Shown here: positions 47,101 to 55,368 of the stretch, piece after piece | Numbering within the stretch: position 1 is the first letter of the stretch | Layout of the letters: the number at the start of each line of letters is the position of its first letter | Assembly (NCBI GenBank): GCA_029948255.1 | Contig: JALIZF010001610.1 | Coordinates: forward strand, 406,841 to 470,840 | Direction: 5' to 3' | Length of the DNA: 64,000 nucleotides | From: Telmatactis stephensoni | Taxonomy: Eukaryota > Cnidaria > Anthozoa > Actiniaria > Isophelliidae | The notes under the pieces: model-generated | Told to the model about the DNA's origin: nothing | The model's input: only the letters and a program-made list of their open reading frames with translations | The model's database searches: none | Position numbers and translations under genes: made by a program

Positions 47101-48927
47101 CAAAACCGCTTAATTTTCATTAGGTGACACTTTTCAAGGATTATCTCAATTTCTCCCGGTGTTTGTTAGTAAATTCGTTTTATTTTAGGCTAATGCGAAA
47201 GAGGGTGTCTCAAGAGTTATCCATCTACTTCAAGGCTATGATTTAACGAGAGAAGATTGGGACTCAATTATGGAGACTGGTCAGTTTGAAGGCCACAGGG
47301 ATCCCATGTCCAAAATTCCTTCCAAGGTAAGTTAATAACCCTGTGCAGTCGAACTTCTTCAATTTATGTTTAAATTGGACCAAGTGAGGTATCCGTGCCA
47401 TAGCTGCCAAGTAGAGCAGATTTTGTTTGACTGAAATATTCCATAGCGCGCTGTACTGTCTTTCTTGACGTGCTGATGGATAATATTGAACGTGCTTTTA
47501 TATCTAATCTGCATGAACTCGAAAACATCGCGGTTTTCGCTAACGAGACTGAAACTACACCTTCTCTGACAAAAGAGAAGCGCCATTTTAGCGTGGACGA
47601 GAGGTCCAACTTTAGCAAAAAAGATGTATTTTCAAATTTATCCGAATTTATTTTGAATTTATCCGAAAGGCACATCTTCACAAGCAAGTTTTCCCGCCTT
47701 GACAAGGAAAACTTGCTATGTAGATGAGAAACAAAAGTCCCCTTCACAGTTCCCTGCGCCATCTTGAAAGGTAGCCGTGCCTTTGCATCGAAGCGAGACG
47801 AACGGTGAGCATGCAATGATAGATACCTTTTTTAACAACTAGGACAATTATTCACAGGTGTCTATCGTTGCAAGCTCACCGTTCGTCTCGCTTCGATGCA
47901 AAGGCATGGCTACCTTTCAAGATGGCGCAGAGAACTGTGAAGGGGACTATTGTCATTTTTTTCCTTGCCCAGTTTCCTTGTTGCCAAGGAAAACTTCTCA
48001 AGACAGGGATTTGCTTGTGTAGAGGGACATCAAGGAAAACTTGACAAGTATTCCGTCTTGCAAAGCTATATTTTGGGGACAAGGAAACTTTTCAAGGAAA
48101 AATTGTTTGTCGTCTACACAAGCAAGATTTTCTTGACAAAGACAACGTGCCAATGAAAACTTGTTGATTCGTCTACACGTCAGTCGACGAGCAAGGAAAC
48201 TTTTCCAATCCAAGAAACTTTGGACGTATACCTAGAGGGTGTTTACATAGCACTAGGATCATCCTAGCGGAAGGCGAATCATCCCACCTGTTGCACATTT
48301 ACTGCATTCTGTTTACATGGAAATTTGTGTCTTCACTTCGGGTACTAGGATCATCCTACTAAACAGAATGCAGTAAATGTATAGCAGGTGGGATGATTCG
48401 CCTGCTAGGATGATCCTAGTGTAACACCACCTTATTGCTGGGGTGCATCCATACCTTTGGGAATCCAAAGACAATGAAGCGGTAGCCATGTTGGATGACC
48501 AAACAACAAACGCTAATGAGAAATCTTTTGTTGAAGGTCAACCAAGATGTGAAACAACCACCATGGACAACTTTCTTTGCATGTGCAATTATTAATCTAA
48601 TTATTTATCTATTAATTCCAATGATGATAAATATTGATTCATGATTAATTATAGGTGAAATCTGCTTTTACCCGAACATACAATAAAGAGCATCACAAAA
48701 TGCCATATATGTCGAAGTCAGCACCTGCAAAATCTCGAGGAAAAAGCTACGACTTGGAGTCACAAGGGCTTGACGACGAACAAGAAAGCAACGACGACGA
48801 CGATGTTAGTGCTATGTTGGTGAAACCCAAGAAGCCAGCTAGTAAAGCAAGTGGCAGCAAGGGCCAAGAATCTAAAGGAAAAGGAAAAGGAAAAGGAAAG
48901 GGGAAGGGGAAGGGTCCCAAATCGTAG
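29187..48927 (+). CDS. RFC1: Replication factor C subunit 1 (large clamp-loader subunit)
   Basis: Twenty-four exons: 29187-29192, 29262-29441, 32329-32413, 33324-33357, 33438-33511, 34042-34289, 34707-34802, 34898-34927, 37560-37707, 38344-38489, 39324-39503, 39680-39959, 40090-40236, 40914-41132, 41581-41675, 42348-42485, 42779-42874, 43421-43519, 44444-44592, 44905-45022, 45947-46092, 46640-46721, 47189-47326 and 48655-48927. All phases agree; 1068 residues (human 1148). The N-terminus MTDIRSFFSP matches the PCNA-binding start of the family. A long basic/acidic linker precedes a BRCT domain (about 350-430: FEGMTFVITGVLE, RYGGKVTSAVSKKTSYLIVG). The AAA+ module has Walker A GPPGVGKT (571-578), Walker B LIMDEVD (638-644) and sensor 1 IICMCNDRN. 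The collar domain and a KGKGKG tail follow. RFC1 loads PCNA at primer ends in the nucleus. Exon 8 (10 codons) is the least certain. Introns are full of repeats. Confidence 0.97.
29577..29692. mobile_element. Palindromic MITE AATACAGCAC-AGGAAGTG, copy 1
   Basis: Starts AATACAGCACTCAGGAAGTG and ends CACTTCCTGCGTGCTGTACG-TATT, with a short centre containing AGAAGTGTAAG and ACCATAGG. A second copy of the same orientation is at 31461-31575. In RFC1 intron 2. Confidence 0.75.
29743..31347. repeat. Inverted repeat pair with 145-base arms and 1.3 kb spacer
   Basis: Left arm 29743-29886 (TACGGTAATACGAGCAAC ... GTTTGCTGCAAGTAG) matches the complement of right arm 31198-31347 at most positions. The spacer 29887-31197 contains no recognised gene. 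Its right end, read on the minus strand, begins TGTAACGATATGTGACAGGG, a TG-start that could mark an LTR-like or other inserted element, but no matching end was found. In RFC1 intron 2. Confidence 0.7.
31461..31575. mobile_element. Palindromic MITE AATACAGCAC-AGGAAGTG, copy 2
   Basis: Same family and orientation as 29577-29692: starts AATACAGCACATAGGAAGTG, ends TACTTCCTAAGTGCTGTATT. The pair flanks the inverted-repeat structure between them. In RFC1 intron 2. Confidence 0.75.
32551..33178. mobile_element. TACTAAGAGAG-family DNA element, interrupted
   Basis: The left end (ATTATACTAAGAGAG, then TTGTATTGATGTCAGCTCGAT and TTATTTTTAGTAAC) and the right end (TTGCTAAAAATTAACTT, CATAGACATCTAT, CTCTTAGTATTATGGTCTCT) are complementary halves. 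The same family forms the repeat at 63753-64000. The two halves are separated by another element at 32709-33036. In RFC1 intron 3. Confidence 0.75.
32709..33036. mobile_element. Tc1/mariner-like MITE nested in another element
   Basis: Inverted ends TACCGTATTTACTTGAATAA and TTATTCGAGTAAATACGGTA, with TA at both outer borders as expected of a TA target duplication. The interior repeats AATAAGCGCC words on both strands. No coding capacity. It splits the TACTAAGAGAG-family element, so it inserted later. Confidence 0.85.
35070..37312. repeat. 35/37-base satellite array in RFC1 intron 8
   Basis: About 60 tandem units of TCACATCAGCTGCCTATAG followed by a variable arm. The arm is TCACATCTGTCACATGTG (37-base unit), TCACATCTGTCCTGTG or TCACATCTGTCACGTG (35-base units). 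Almost every unit contains the E-box CAGCTG, and most 37-base units add CACATGTG. The unit types alternate irregularly in longer blocks that are themselves repeated (compare 36030-36360 with 36230-36420). Frames through it code MSHQLP-VTS repeats, which are artefacts of the array. Confidence 0.98.
37911..38176. repeat. Minisatellite of TAAGTGGTTGA units, 34-base higher order
   Basis: Units ATAAGTGGTCG, ATAAGTGGTTG and ATAAGTGGGTTGG follow one another as a 34-base higher-order unit, repeated about seven times with drift at the edges. In RFC1 intron 9. Confidence 0.95.
38514..38620. mobile_element. Short perfect hairpin element
   Basis: AAGATGAAAGCGAGTCCGAA and its complement TTCGGACTTGCTTTCATCTT (one change) frame about 40-base arms with a 17-base loop. 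It lies 25 bases downstream of RFC1 exon 10. A solo MITE or foldback; no coding capacity. Confidence 0.8.
42507..42637. mobile_element. TTCATATGAGTGTGAAA-family MITE, copy 2
   Basis: TTTCATATGAGTGTGAAACA at the left and GTTTTCACAGTCATACAAAA at the right; the interior CCATGACCTTGTTAGTGCTG and TTCCTGCCGTAACTATTCCG match copies at 27248 and 54092. It begins 21 bases after RFC1 exon 16. Confidence 0.75.
43755..44035. repeat. 36-base tandem repeat GGTTTTCTTTAGATTTAATC
   Basis: About seven or eight units of TTAATCCTGGGTTAAAATCA then GTGGTTTTCTTTAGAT. The word AATCCTGGGTTAAAA resembles the TTAACCCTGG repeats at 7580-7620 and 60690-60730. In RFC1 intron 18. Confidence 0.92.
44313..44430. mobile_element. 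Hairpin MITE abutting the RFC1 exon 19 acceptor
   Basis: Arms of about 50 bases (TAATATAAAGAACTCGAGAG, CGTGTTATATCGG and complements) around GATCCTCGCCTTCGGCTCGGATC. The right end is 13 bases from the first base of exon 19, leaving only a minimal pyrimidine tract outside the hairpin. Confidence 0.85.
45374..45770. repeat. 42-base minisatellite with 126-base higher-order period
   Basis: About nine units of TTGCGTGCAACATTGCAGGG then GTGGACACACGGTGTAACTGTG. Three unit variants (GTAGGGGTGG, GTAGAGGTGG, GCAGGGGTGG) recur in fixed order, making a 126-base higher-order repeat. Outer units keep the palindrome TTGCGCGCAA. Both strands are open because 42 is a multiple of three, but the frames are repeat artefacts. 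In RFC1 intron 20. Confidence 0.95.
46179..46620. mobile_element. DNA transposon remnant with CGACCACCT words
   Basis: The ends ACAATCGAACCTCAACTTGC and TTTATGGGAGGTTTGACTG are imperfect inverted repeats. TAAGCGACCACCTCTC-like words occur in the left part and complements near the right end. In RFC1 intron 21. Coding capacity absent. Confidence 0.65.
47732..47953. mobile_element. Long inverted-repeat element
   Basis: ACAAAAGTCCCCTTCACAGT at the left and its complement at 47953 begin arms of about 95 bases that include GCGCCATCTTGAAAGG and CTTTGCATCGAAGCGAGACG. Surrounding DNA (47640-48230) has further AAGGAAACTT words in both senses and may be part of a larger foldback. In RFC1 intron 23. Confidence 0.8.
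48235..48431. mobile_element. Palindromic MITE AGGGTGTTTACAT, copy 1
   Basis: Arms with CACTAGGATCATCCTAGC, GGCGAATCATCC, ATTTACTGCATTCTGTTTAC and their complements enclose GGAAATTTGTGTCTTCACTT. A second copy, more than 85 percent similar by eye, is at 51870-52135 in the neighbouring cyclin gene. In RFC1 intron 23. Confidence 0.9.
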
Positions 48928-49036
48928 AATGTCACCAAATACAAATTGCTTTAGAAGTGTGGAAATATTGTGGATTGGTGTAACTCCTTTGTGTTTTTAC
49001 TATGGAGGACGTTTGCAAAGTATCTCTACGACTAAC

Positions 49037-49042
49037 AATAAA
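49037..49042 (+). terminator. RFC1 poly(A) signal
   Basis: AATAAA 110 bases after the RFC1 stop codon, the first canonical signal downstream. Confidence 0.65.
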
Positions 49043-49326
49043 TCATGATTTGGATAATTGGGCGTGTGCATTTTGAGTTAAAACGCTTTGTGTTACCTAT
49101 TGAATACTGTTACGAAGTTTAATGATACAAACATTACACATTAACCACTCTTCAAATGCAAAACCTTAAGATCAGTTGCAATCTCTTTGCAAATAACACC
49201 CAGCAAGCCCTTTCAGTAATCGCCCTCAAATTTGTACTAAGTAGCGAAGGTCGTTTACTCCTACAATCTCTAATTACTAGTTTTTAAAGTATCTGTTCAT
49301 TTTTGATTTATTGAATGTGCGCTCCC

Positions 49327-49332
49327 TTTATT
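49327..49332 (-). terminator. Cyclin gene poly(A) signal
   Basis: AATAAA on the minus strand about 340 bases after the cyclin stop codon. It lies 285 bases beyond the RFC1 signal, so the two convergent 3' UTRs need not overlap. Confidence 0.45.
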
Positions 49333-49669
49333 GGTTGGGGTGATCCCAGGGAAAAAGGGGGAGGGGAGGAAGGACGCCCTGGTCACTTGAGTACCATAAA
49401 CCATTTCCAAAAGCCAAAGCTAATCTAAAGCTCACAAACCCAAAGATATCTGACGGAACTAAATTATCTCGAGGATATAATGACAGTTGCTGTAAGAAAA
49501 GTTCTGTATGCATGGTGCTTCTTCCCTTGCCAATTCGGTAATTCCTCCCTTCTCCTACCCAGAGTCCCAGAGGATCGAGCCTTATTAGGCAGGGCTTGGA
49601 ATGAGCTTGTTCGCCAGAGAACTATTTTTGTATCAAACTTTACATGTCCACTGCAAATATGCGGTTCTG

Positions 49670-52600
49670 TTACTGGTGATCTTCAGTCTTACTAGTCAAA
49701 GGTTTGCAGGGCTCGGATGAACTGATCAGGAGCTTTTTCATAAGAGGGGTCTCCGAGAGGTACTCGATGACGCTAGAGGTGATTCCAAGTCGAGAGTACT
49801 TCTTGGTGATTCCCTGAAAGAACAAATACGATACTTTATTAGCTTTTCCCTTTATCAAACGTTTGGTCTTCGGATATTTCCATATTTACTAGAACGTACT
49901 AGCCGGCCAGGGGCCGTTTCTCAAAAGACCCGATAACTTTACGGACCCGTTAACCTAAATAAATCGAATAAGTTAACGGGTCCGTAAAGTTATCGGGTCT
50001 TTTGAGAAACGGGCCCCAGAAGGGCTAGTTAAATGATACATGTACATGTCAGTTCTTTGCATAAGTCAAAACCAGTTCTAAAGCTCGATTTGCACGACAA
50101 CCTTTATAGCATGGGCCCCCTAAATCTTGGCACGCGGTCCGATTATTTTGGGAACGATACCCCTATCAGACGAAAAGATTTTCTGTTCATACGATGATAA
50201 TTACGGATGCCGTGCCAAAATTCGGGGAGCCATGCCATGAAAAGGTTGTGTAAATTAGCACCGCTGAAGAACTGGCCATTCTGGCTGACTGGTTATGCCC
50301 TAGAAGTGTACCGGGTTCTCCACCATTGAGATTACCTTGCACCCTAAACGCTCAATGTTCGTCATGACTTTAGCAATATGCACAACACAAGGCGTCATTT
50401 GGTCGAGCGAGTAGAATGACCCTGGTACCAAGTCTGACAGCTTTCCATTTTCCCAAGCAAGACCGCTGGCCAAACAGAACGCAGACGCTGCTACCAAGGA
50501 AGGCTTATAGGTAACCAGAATTAAATCAAGCTTTGAAATTTCCAGAAGAAACTTAGCCAAGGTATACGTCTCGGCATCACTCACTGCAGACCTTGCAAAT
50601 CGCCGGAGAAAGTGGCTTGGCAATGGCGTCGAGAGATCGTAGTTTAAAGATTCCAGAAGATGCCTCTCCATATGGGTGAGTTCTTTAGAAGAGAACGCTT
50701 TGTCTGCCATGGAGACCAAATCCTCGTGACGCGGGACAAAGCGGTCTTCATATTTGCAGGAAACGAGAAGGCACGCCATACCAAGGAGCTGGAAGTTGGT
50801 CAGCGGTACAAAGTGCAGGCTCATGTAGCGGTCCAACAAGTAAATCATTAGGTAGAGACAATCTAAGGGAAAGTTGTAATATTCATGGACCTGAAAAAGA
50901 ACCCGCAGATAGTGGTTTATAGGTTATAGAGGGAAAACAAAACAAGAAAACAAAGACGCGCGTCACGTGATTTAACATGTTCCTCGCCATTTTAGTGCGA
51001 TTTTTGGGAACTGCCAGGCTTTCCACTGCGATCACCATCTATTTGAGAGCGCTAACTATAAACCTTGTATACACCTATTTCAAAAAAGGTTGTCGTATGA
51101 GAGCTCTTAAGCCTACGCGACAAGACCGAAAAGGAGTATGTGTAGTAGCAAAACTTCACTTCCTTTTCCGCTTTGGTATTGACTTTAGCATCAGTAAGGG
51201 AAGTTCTTTAGTGTATAAGGTCAGAGCAAACTGAATTTGAGTAATCGTGTGGGATTTTTGTGGTTTTATAACTTTGGTAATTTCTTTCCATACTCCCTTT
51301 CGGGTGAGTCGCGTAGGCTTAATACCGACAACGTTTATTGAAATAGGTGTATCACGAATTATTTGTCATTCATTCGTTATCAGCGCGAAATCAAGTTCGA
51401 AAAAAGAGTAACGAGTTTTGCTAAAAATAGCCCAAAATGCGGGATAACGCGTCACAATCATCATCATCTTTTCACAGCAGCATATCCACATAGTGGTTCT
51501 TCATCTGCTGGCACTCACACTCACTACCTCTACATTATTTTTTTGCATACGTACAACCCTCAACTCACATATGTTGATTTTTGAGGGAAAACCGGAGAAA
51601 AAATTAAACCCTCGTTGGCCGCTGAAGGTTTTTATAAGGGCGCTTGCGGACTCTGAGTCTCTGTTTGATACTGTTGAAACCTGGGAATAAACACCCTGCA
51701 ATTCCGAGTTCCGTCACCTGTAGTCCTATACCTCTAGATCAGACACCAAGCCTACAACAACTTTTTTTCGTCTTTTGCAGCCTGTCATTAAACCTGGTTC
51801 TCACTAGCGACATACGCATAAGCGCAAGCAAAATACGCGAATTAACGACCGAATGCAGGACCGAATAATAAGAGGGTGTTTACATGGCACTAGGATCATT
51901 CTAGCAGGTGAATCATCCTACCTGCTATACATTTACTGCATTCTGTTTACATGGAAATTTGTGTCTTCACTTCGGGCACTGTGATCATCCTACTAAACAG
52001 AATGCAGTAAATGTATAGCAGGTAGGATGATTCGCCTGCTAGGATGATCCTAGTGCTAGGATGATCCTAGCACCATGTAAACACCCCCTAAATGTATAGC
52101 AGGTGCTAGGATGATCCTTGTGTCATGTAAACACCACCACCCCACCCCACCCCACCCCACCCCCATGAGGAACATCGACGACATCAAGTTTGCTTTCTAT
52201 CAAACATCTTCTCTTAATTGGGCAAGAACTTATATTTCCGGGCAACTGACTCGAACGAAGTACATTTATAAAGACTTTTATGTAGACCATCGGGTGTTGC
52301 AAGGTACAACTCTACAACTCTCTACAACTGATTAGCCTTTTTGAAAGAAGCGTTGACCAAATAATGATCATGACAAGCTAACCTGTACGAGCCAGTCAAC
52401 CAACACAGCTCTTGACTCATAGGTAACTTCAGGCTGATGCGCCAGAAAGTCTTTCGGGAGAAGGAATTGGTTTTCAAGAGCATAGAGATACGAAAAAATC
52501 TCGTTTGAATATGAACCAGCTGTAGCCCAATCTTCATAAGAATCTCTAGCGTCCTGATTGCGTTGCTGTTTTTCATGGCATCGTTCTTTGGCTATACATG

Positions 52601-53042
52601 CAGTGTCCTGTTCAAACAATCCACTGTCATTCAGCCTGGTTCGAGTTCTCGGCCTTGGGGCACAAAGAAGGTCAAACTTCGAGTCACAGTTAGTCGATGG
52701 ACAGGACTTGACCAGTTCGTCATCGTATGGGTGATTACAGGTCGATTGTTCGTTACTAGGAGTTTTTTCCAGTCGCTTCATTTGTTGAGGAGATATTAAA
52801 TTACCGTTTGAAGGCGAATTGAAAACTAAACAAGCAAGAAAGAATAAATCATTTCGTATACAGACCATTATGGAAATGATGCACAACGTGTTGGAATTCA
52901 CACGACTCATTTCCCAAGTGAACACTAGAACACGTGCCACATAAAAGACTTTAAATGCAACCTTTAAATTGGAGTTTGGAGACCTAAAACTGCTTTCAAT
53001 TAAGGCGGAGATGGACTTAATACATCTCTTCAGTTCATCCAT
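49670..53042 (-). CDS. A/B-type (mitotic) cyclin, nearest to cyclin B3/B/A; N-terminus uncertain
   Basis: Secure minus-strand exons are 52825-52383, 50890-50336 and 49813-49670 (stop at 49672-49670), joined in phase, about 379 residues. The cyclin box begins NEIFSYLYALENQFL and contains SRAVLVDWLVQVHEYYNFP (the MRAILVDWL signature), YLLDRYMS, LLGMACLLVSCKYEDRFVP and LPSHFLRRFARS. The second fold has LAKFLLEISKLDL and PSLVAASAFCLASG, and the end KKYSRLGITSSVIEYL is typical. Such cyclins bind Cdk1/Cdk2 and drive cell-cycle phases. The class cannot be fixed without a tree. Upstream of 52825 the frame stays open to an ATG at 53042. However, residues there turn hydrophobic after NSNLK and an acceptor (TTGTTTAG) precedes 52825, so an intron probably lies between about 52960 and 52826. 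An N-terminal destruction box was not seen. Confidence 0.85.
49910..50017. mobile_element. Perfect hairpin MITE
   Basis: GGGGCC-GTTTCTCAAAAGAC and its complement form arms of about 45 bases (including GATAACTTTACGGACCCGTTAA) around a short loop CTAAATAAATCGAATAAG. In the last intron of the cyclin gene. The near identity of the arms suggests recent origin. Confidence 0.9.
51870..52135. mobile_element. Palindromic MITE AGGGTGTTTACAT, copy 2 with partial extra copy
   Basis: Complete copy 51870-52090 with ends AGAGGGTGTTTACATGGCAC and CACCATGTAAACACCCCCT. It is followed directly by a partial right end (52091-52135, AATGTATAGCAGGTGCTAGG to TGTAAACACC). The right arm also has a duplicated CTAGGATGATCCTAG. 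In the cyclin intron between 50890 and 52383. Same family as 48235-48431. Confidence 0.9.
52134..52164. repeat. CCCCA pentanucleotide repeat
   Basis: About six CCACC/CCCCA units immediately after the truncated MITE end, in the cyclin intron. Confidence 0.85.
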
Positions 53043-53703
53043 TTAATTATTTTTTCCGTTCTTTGAATTCGTCGGTTGCCGCAAATTTTTGCATTAGAAT
53101 TGCTTTAAGGTTTTCAATCCTCAAAAATCATGGAATTCGCCGCGGCTGCTCTGACTCAGTTTAAAATTAGGAAGCTAACCTGCTCTCAAAAATCATTGAA
53201 TTTAAGTTGATGTTATAGCAAGAGATGATTTGCAACGACGATTTTTCGCTCAACGCCGGTACAACTTGAATCAAATTCCTTATTTTGTGTTGCAAGTTTT
53301 TGAATTCAAATCAAAAACTCGCAACTTGTTGGTTGTCGAAGCAATAATTGCGCTTAATAGTCGTTCCGTCGGGTGTGGCATGTTCAGACACGGCATAAAC
53401 TTAGCAATTGCGCAAAAAAATCGTCGTTGCAAATCGTCCCCGGGTAACATCAGCCTTAAGATCCTGCATGAAATTTATGCCTGTTAATTTGCTCGGAAAG
53501 TCACTCCGTCAAGATCGTATACGTAGCGCGTTTTACTGTTCACACTACTGCGTTTTCGTTTAAAAACGTTTCTTTTGCGATGCGTTTTGTCCATCTTTCC
53601 ACACCTTAATTAACGTACGGCGGCATTCTTAATTTCTTTTATCTAAGAAGTGGATCAGTCAAATTTATCTGCATGGTGGGCAATAGATCAGAGCGATTAG
53701 ATT

Positions 53704-54300
53704 TCGTTTGACTGTGAAAACGGTGCCGCACGGTCACAGCACACCCGGGGGGATTTACTCCCTTACAAAAGTGGTAGGGGTTCCTGACGGACCTTTTAGG
53801 GTCGACAATATGACCCGCTCGTACCTTTTAGGGTTTCCGGTTCATAGCGTACCTTTTAGAGTCAGGATAACGAAAATCACATAAAGATTGAAACGATCTC
53901 ATATACAAATATTCTTTATTAACAATGTGGTCGTACCTTTTAGGGTATAAAAGCGGCATCTCCGATAATTTATGCGTACCTTTTAGGATCATTTTCAAAA
54001 CCGTCCGTCGAGCACCCCTACCACTTTTTTAAGGAAGTACCCCCTCGGGACAGCACGGTAACGGCAGGAAGTCGAATGTTTTTAGAGCAGACTTCGTATG
54101 AGTGTGAAACGGATCGCACCGTTCCGTGACCGTATCAGTGCCATGTTGTCTATGAAAAACATTCGAAATTCCTGCCGTAATCGTGCCGTGACCGTGCGGT
54201 ACCGTTTTCACAGTCATGCGAAATCCACTCTATAGACATCACGACACTGACACGGTCACGGCACGGCGCGGTCCGTTTCACACTCATACGGAATCTGCTC
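53704..54300. mobile_element. Cluster of TTCATATGAGTGTGAAA-family MITEs
   Basis: At least one complete copy (54092-54223, CGTATGAGTGTGAAACGG to TTTTCACAGTCATGCGAAA) and a reversed partial copy (54224-54300). A third copy on the left (starting TTTGACTGTGAAAACGG at 53708) is split by the hAT-like insertion at 53744-54049. All share CGGTCACGG, GCCGTGACCGTG and TTCCTGCCGTAA words. It lies between the divergent cyclin and MS4A-like genes. Confidence 0.7.
53744..54049. mobile_element. hAT-like MITE, CCCRGGGG family, copy 2 (nested)
   Basis: Begins CCCGGGGGG and ends CCCCTCGGG, with flanking ACAGCACA and ACAGCACG (7 of 8 match). The interior has GTACCTTTTAGGGT repeated four times in variants. It interrupts a MITE of another family, so the nested order is clear. 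Confidence 0.88.
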
Positions 54301-54505
54301 TAGTTGATGTGCAGTACATTCCGTCAGCATTTTCAAAACGTCCATTTCGCTTTCCACAACAGTACGGCGGTACTATAGCACATCGTCTTGGGAGAACGTT
54401 TCTATGACTGCAGTGAGCCGTTTTGACTCCGCGTTTTGGTGTGAAGGCCAAAACGTTTTGAAATGTATGTGTTTTCAAACTATAAACTGCATACATTAAG
54501 GATAG

Positions 54506-54971
54506 TATTTTTAGCGACTTCTAAACTGATTTAGCGACTTCTGCAGGTGGTGATTTTGCGGCTCCTCAGTTTAACGATTTTCAAAGGAAAATGAGGGTTT
54601 TTACTGATCTATTCTCGTGCCCAGATCCTCCTCGGTTGTCGTTCCTCCCCGTCGGAGACTCTGCGCAACGCTACGAATTCTCGCAATTTTATTGGTCCTT
54701 AGGCTAAACAAACAACCAATCACAGTCAAGAAGTCAACATTTTGCTCCCTTGGGACTCTTTTCAAGCATGTGCTGTGAGGGATGTGAGGACTTAATTTCT
54801 TGCTTCTGGTTTGTAGGGGCCTACGAGTGGGTGAATGAGTGGGATCTGGGGACGAGGATGTTACTGACAAAGAATACAGCAGAATACTAACTAATAATTT
54901 TAGCGAGTACAAAACTTAGCAATTTTGAGGAACTCGCTAAAATTCGCTCTATTATGTTGTCGCTAAAAATA
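54506..54971. mobile_element. MITE with TATTTTTAGCGAC termini
   Basis: TATTTTTAGCGAC at 54506 and GTCGCTAAAAATA ending at 54971 are exact inverted repeats. GATTTAGCGACTT and GAACTCGCTAAAATTCGC words lie inside each end. Upstream of the MS4A-like gene. Confidence 0.8.
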
Positions 54972-55368
54972 TTATAACTTAGTACTGATATTTTGTGGTC
55001 ATAAATAATTATACGAGTTTACCATCCGGGTACCGGTTCGATTTCCGGCTTTTATTTTCCACGACGTAATGCAAAAAAGTGTTTTCTTCATTTTTGCTTC
55101 CTCAAGAAAATGCAGGATAACCCAGAACTACTAAGCTTACCAAAAGCAATCAAAATATTTGTAACGCTATTCTTCAGCTGAAGTGAGTGATTTTGGCGCG
55201 AAAATGTGTATCCATTTGATGCCATGGCAACCTACACAAACCAATCTGAAGCCAACCAATGAACAGAATATTCTAAGGCAATTACGTCATTCACTAATTG
55301 CTAGAGATTGCTTCGACGGACGAACCGAAAGAGCGCCATCTTGTTGGGAATTCTTTCAAAAATTCGTC

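Noticed and set aside
50977..51868. Small plus-strand frames in the cyclin intron
   Set aside because: No similarity, no splice context; intron sequence of the minus-strand cyclin gene.
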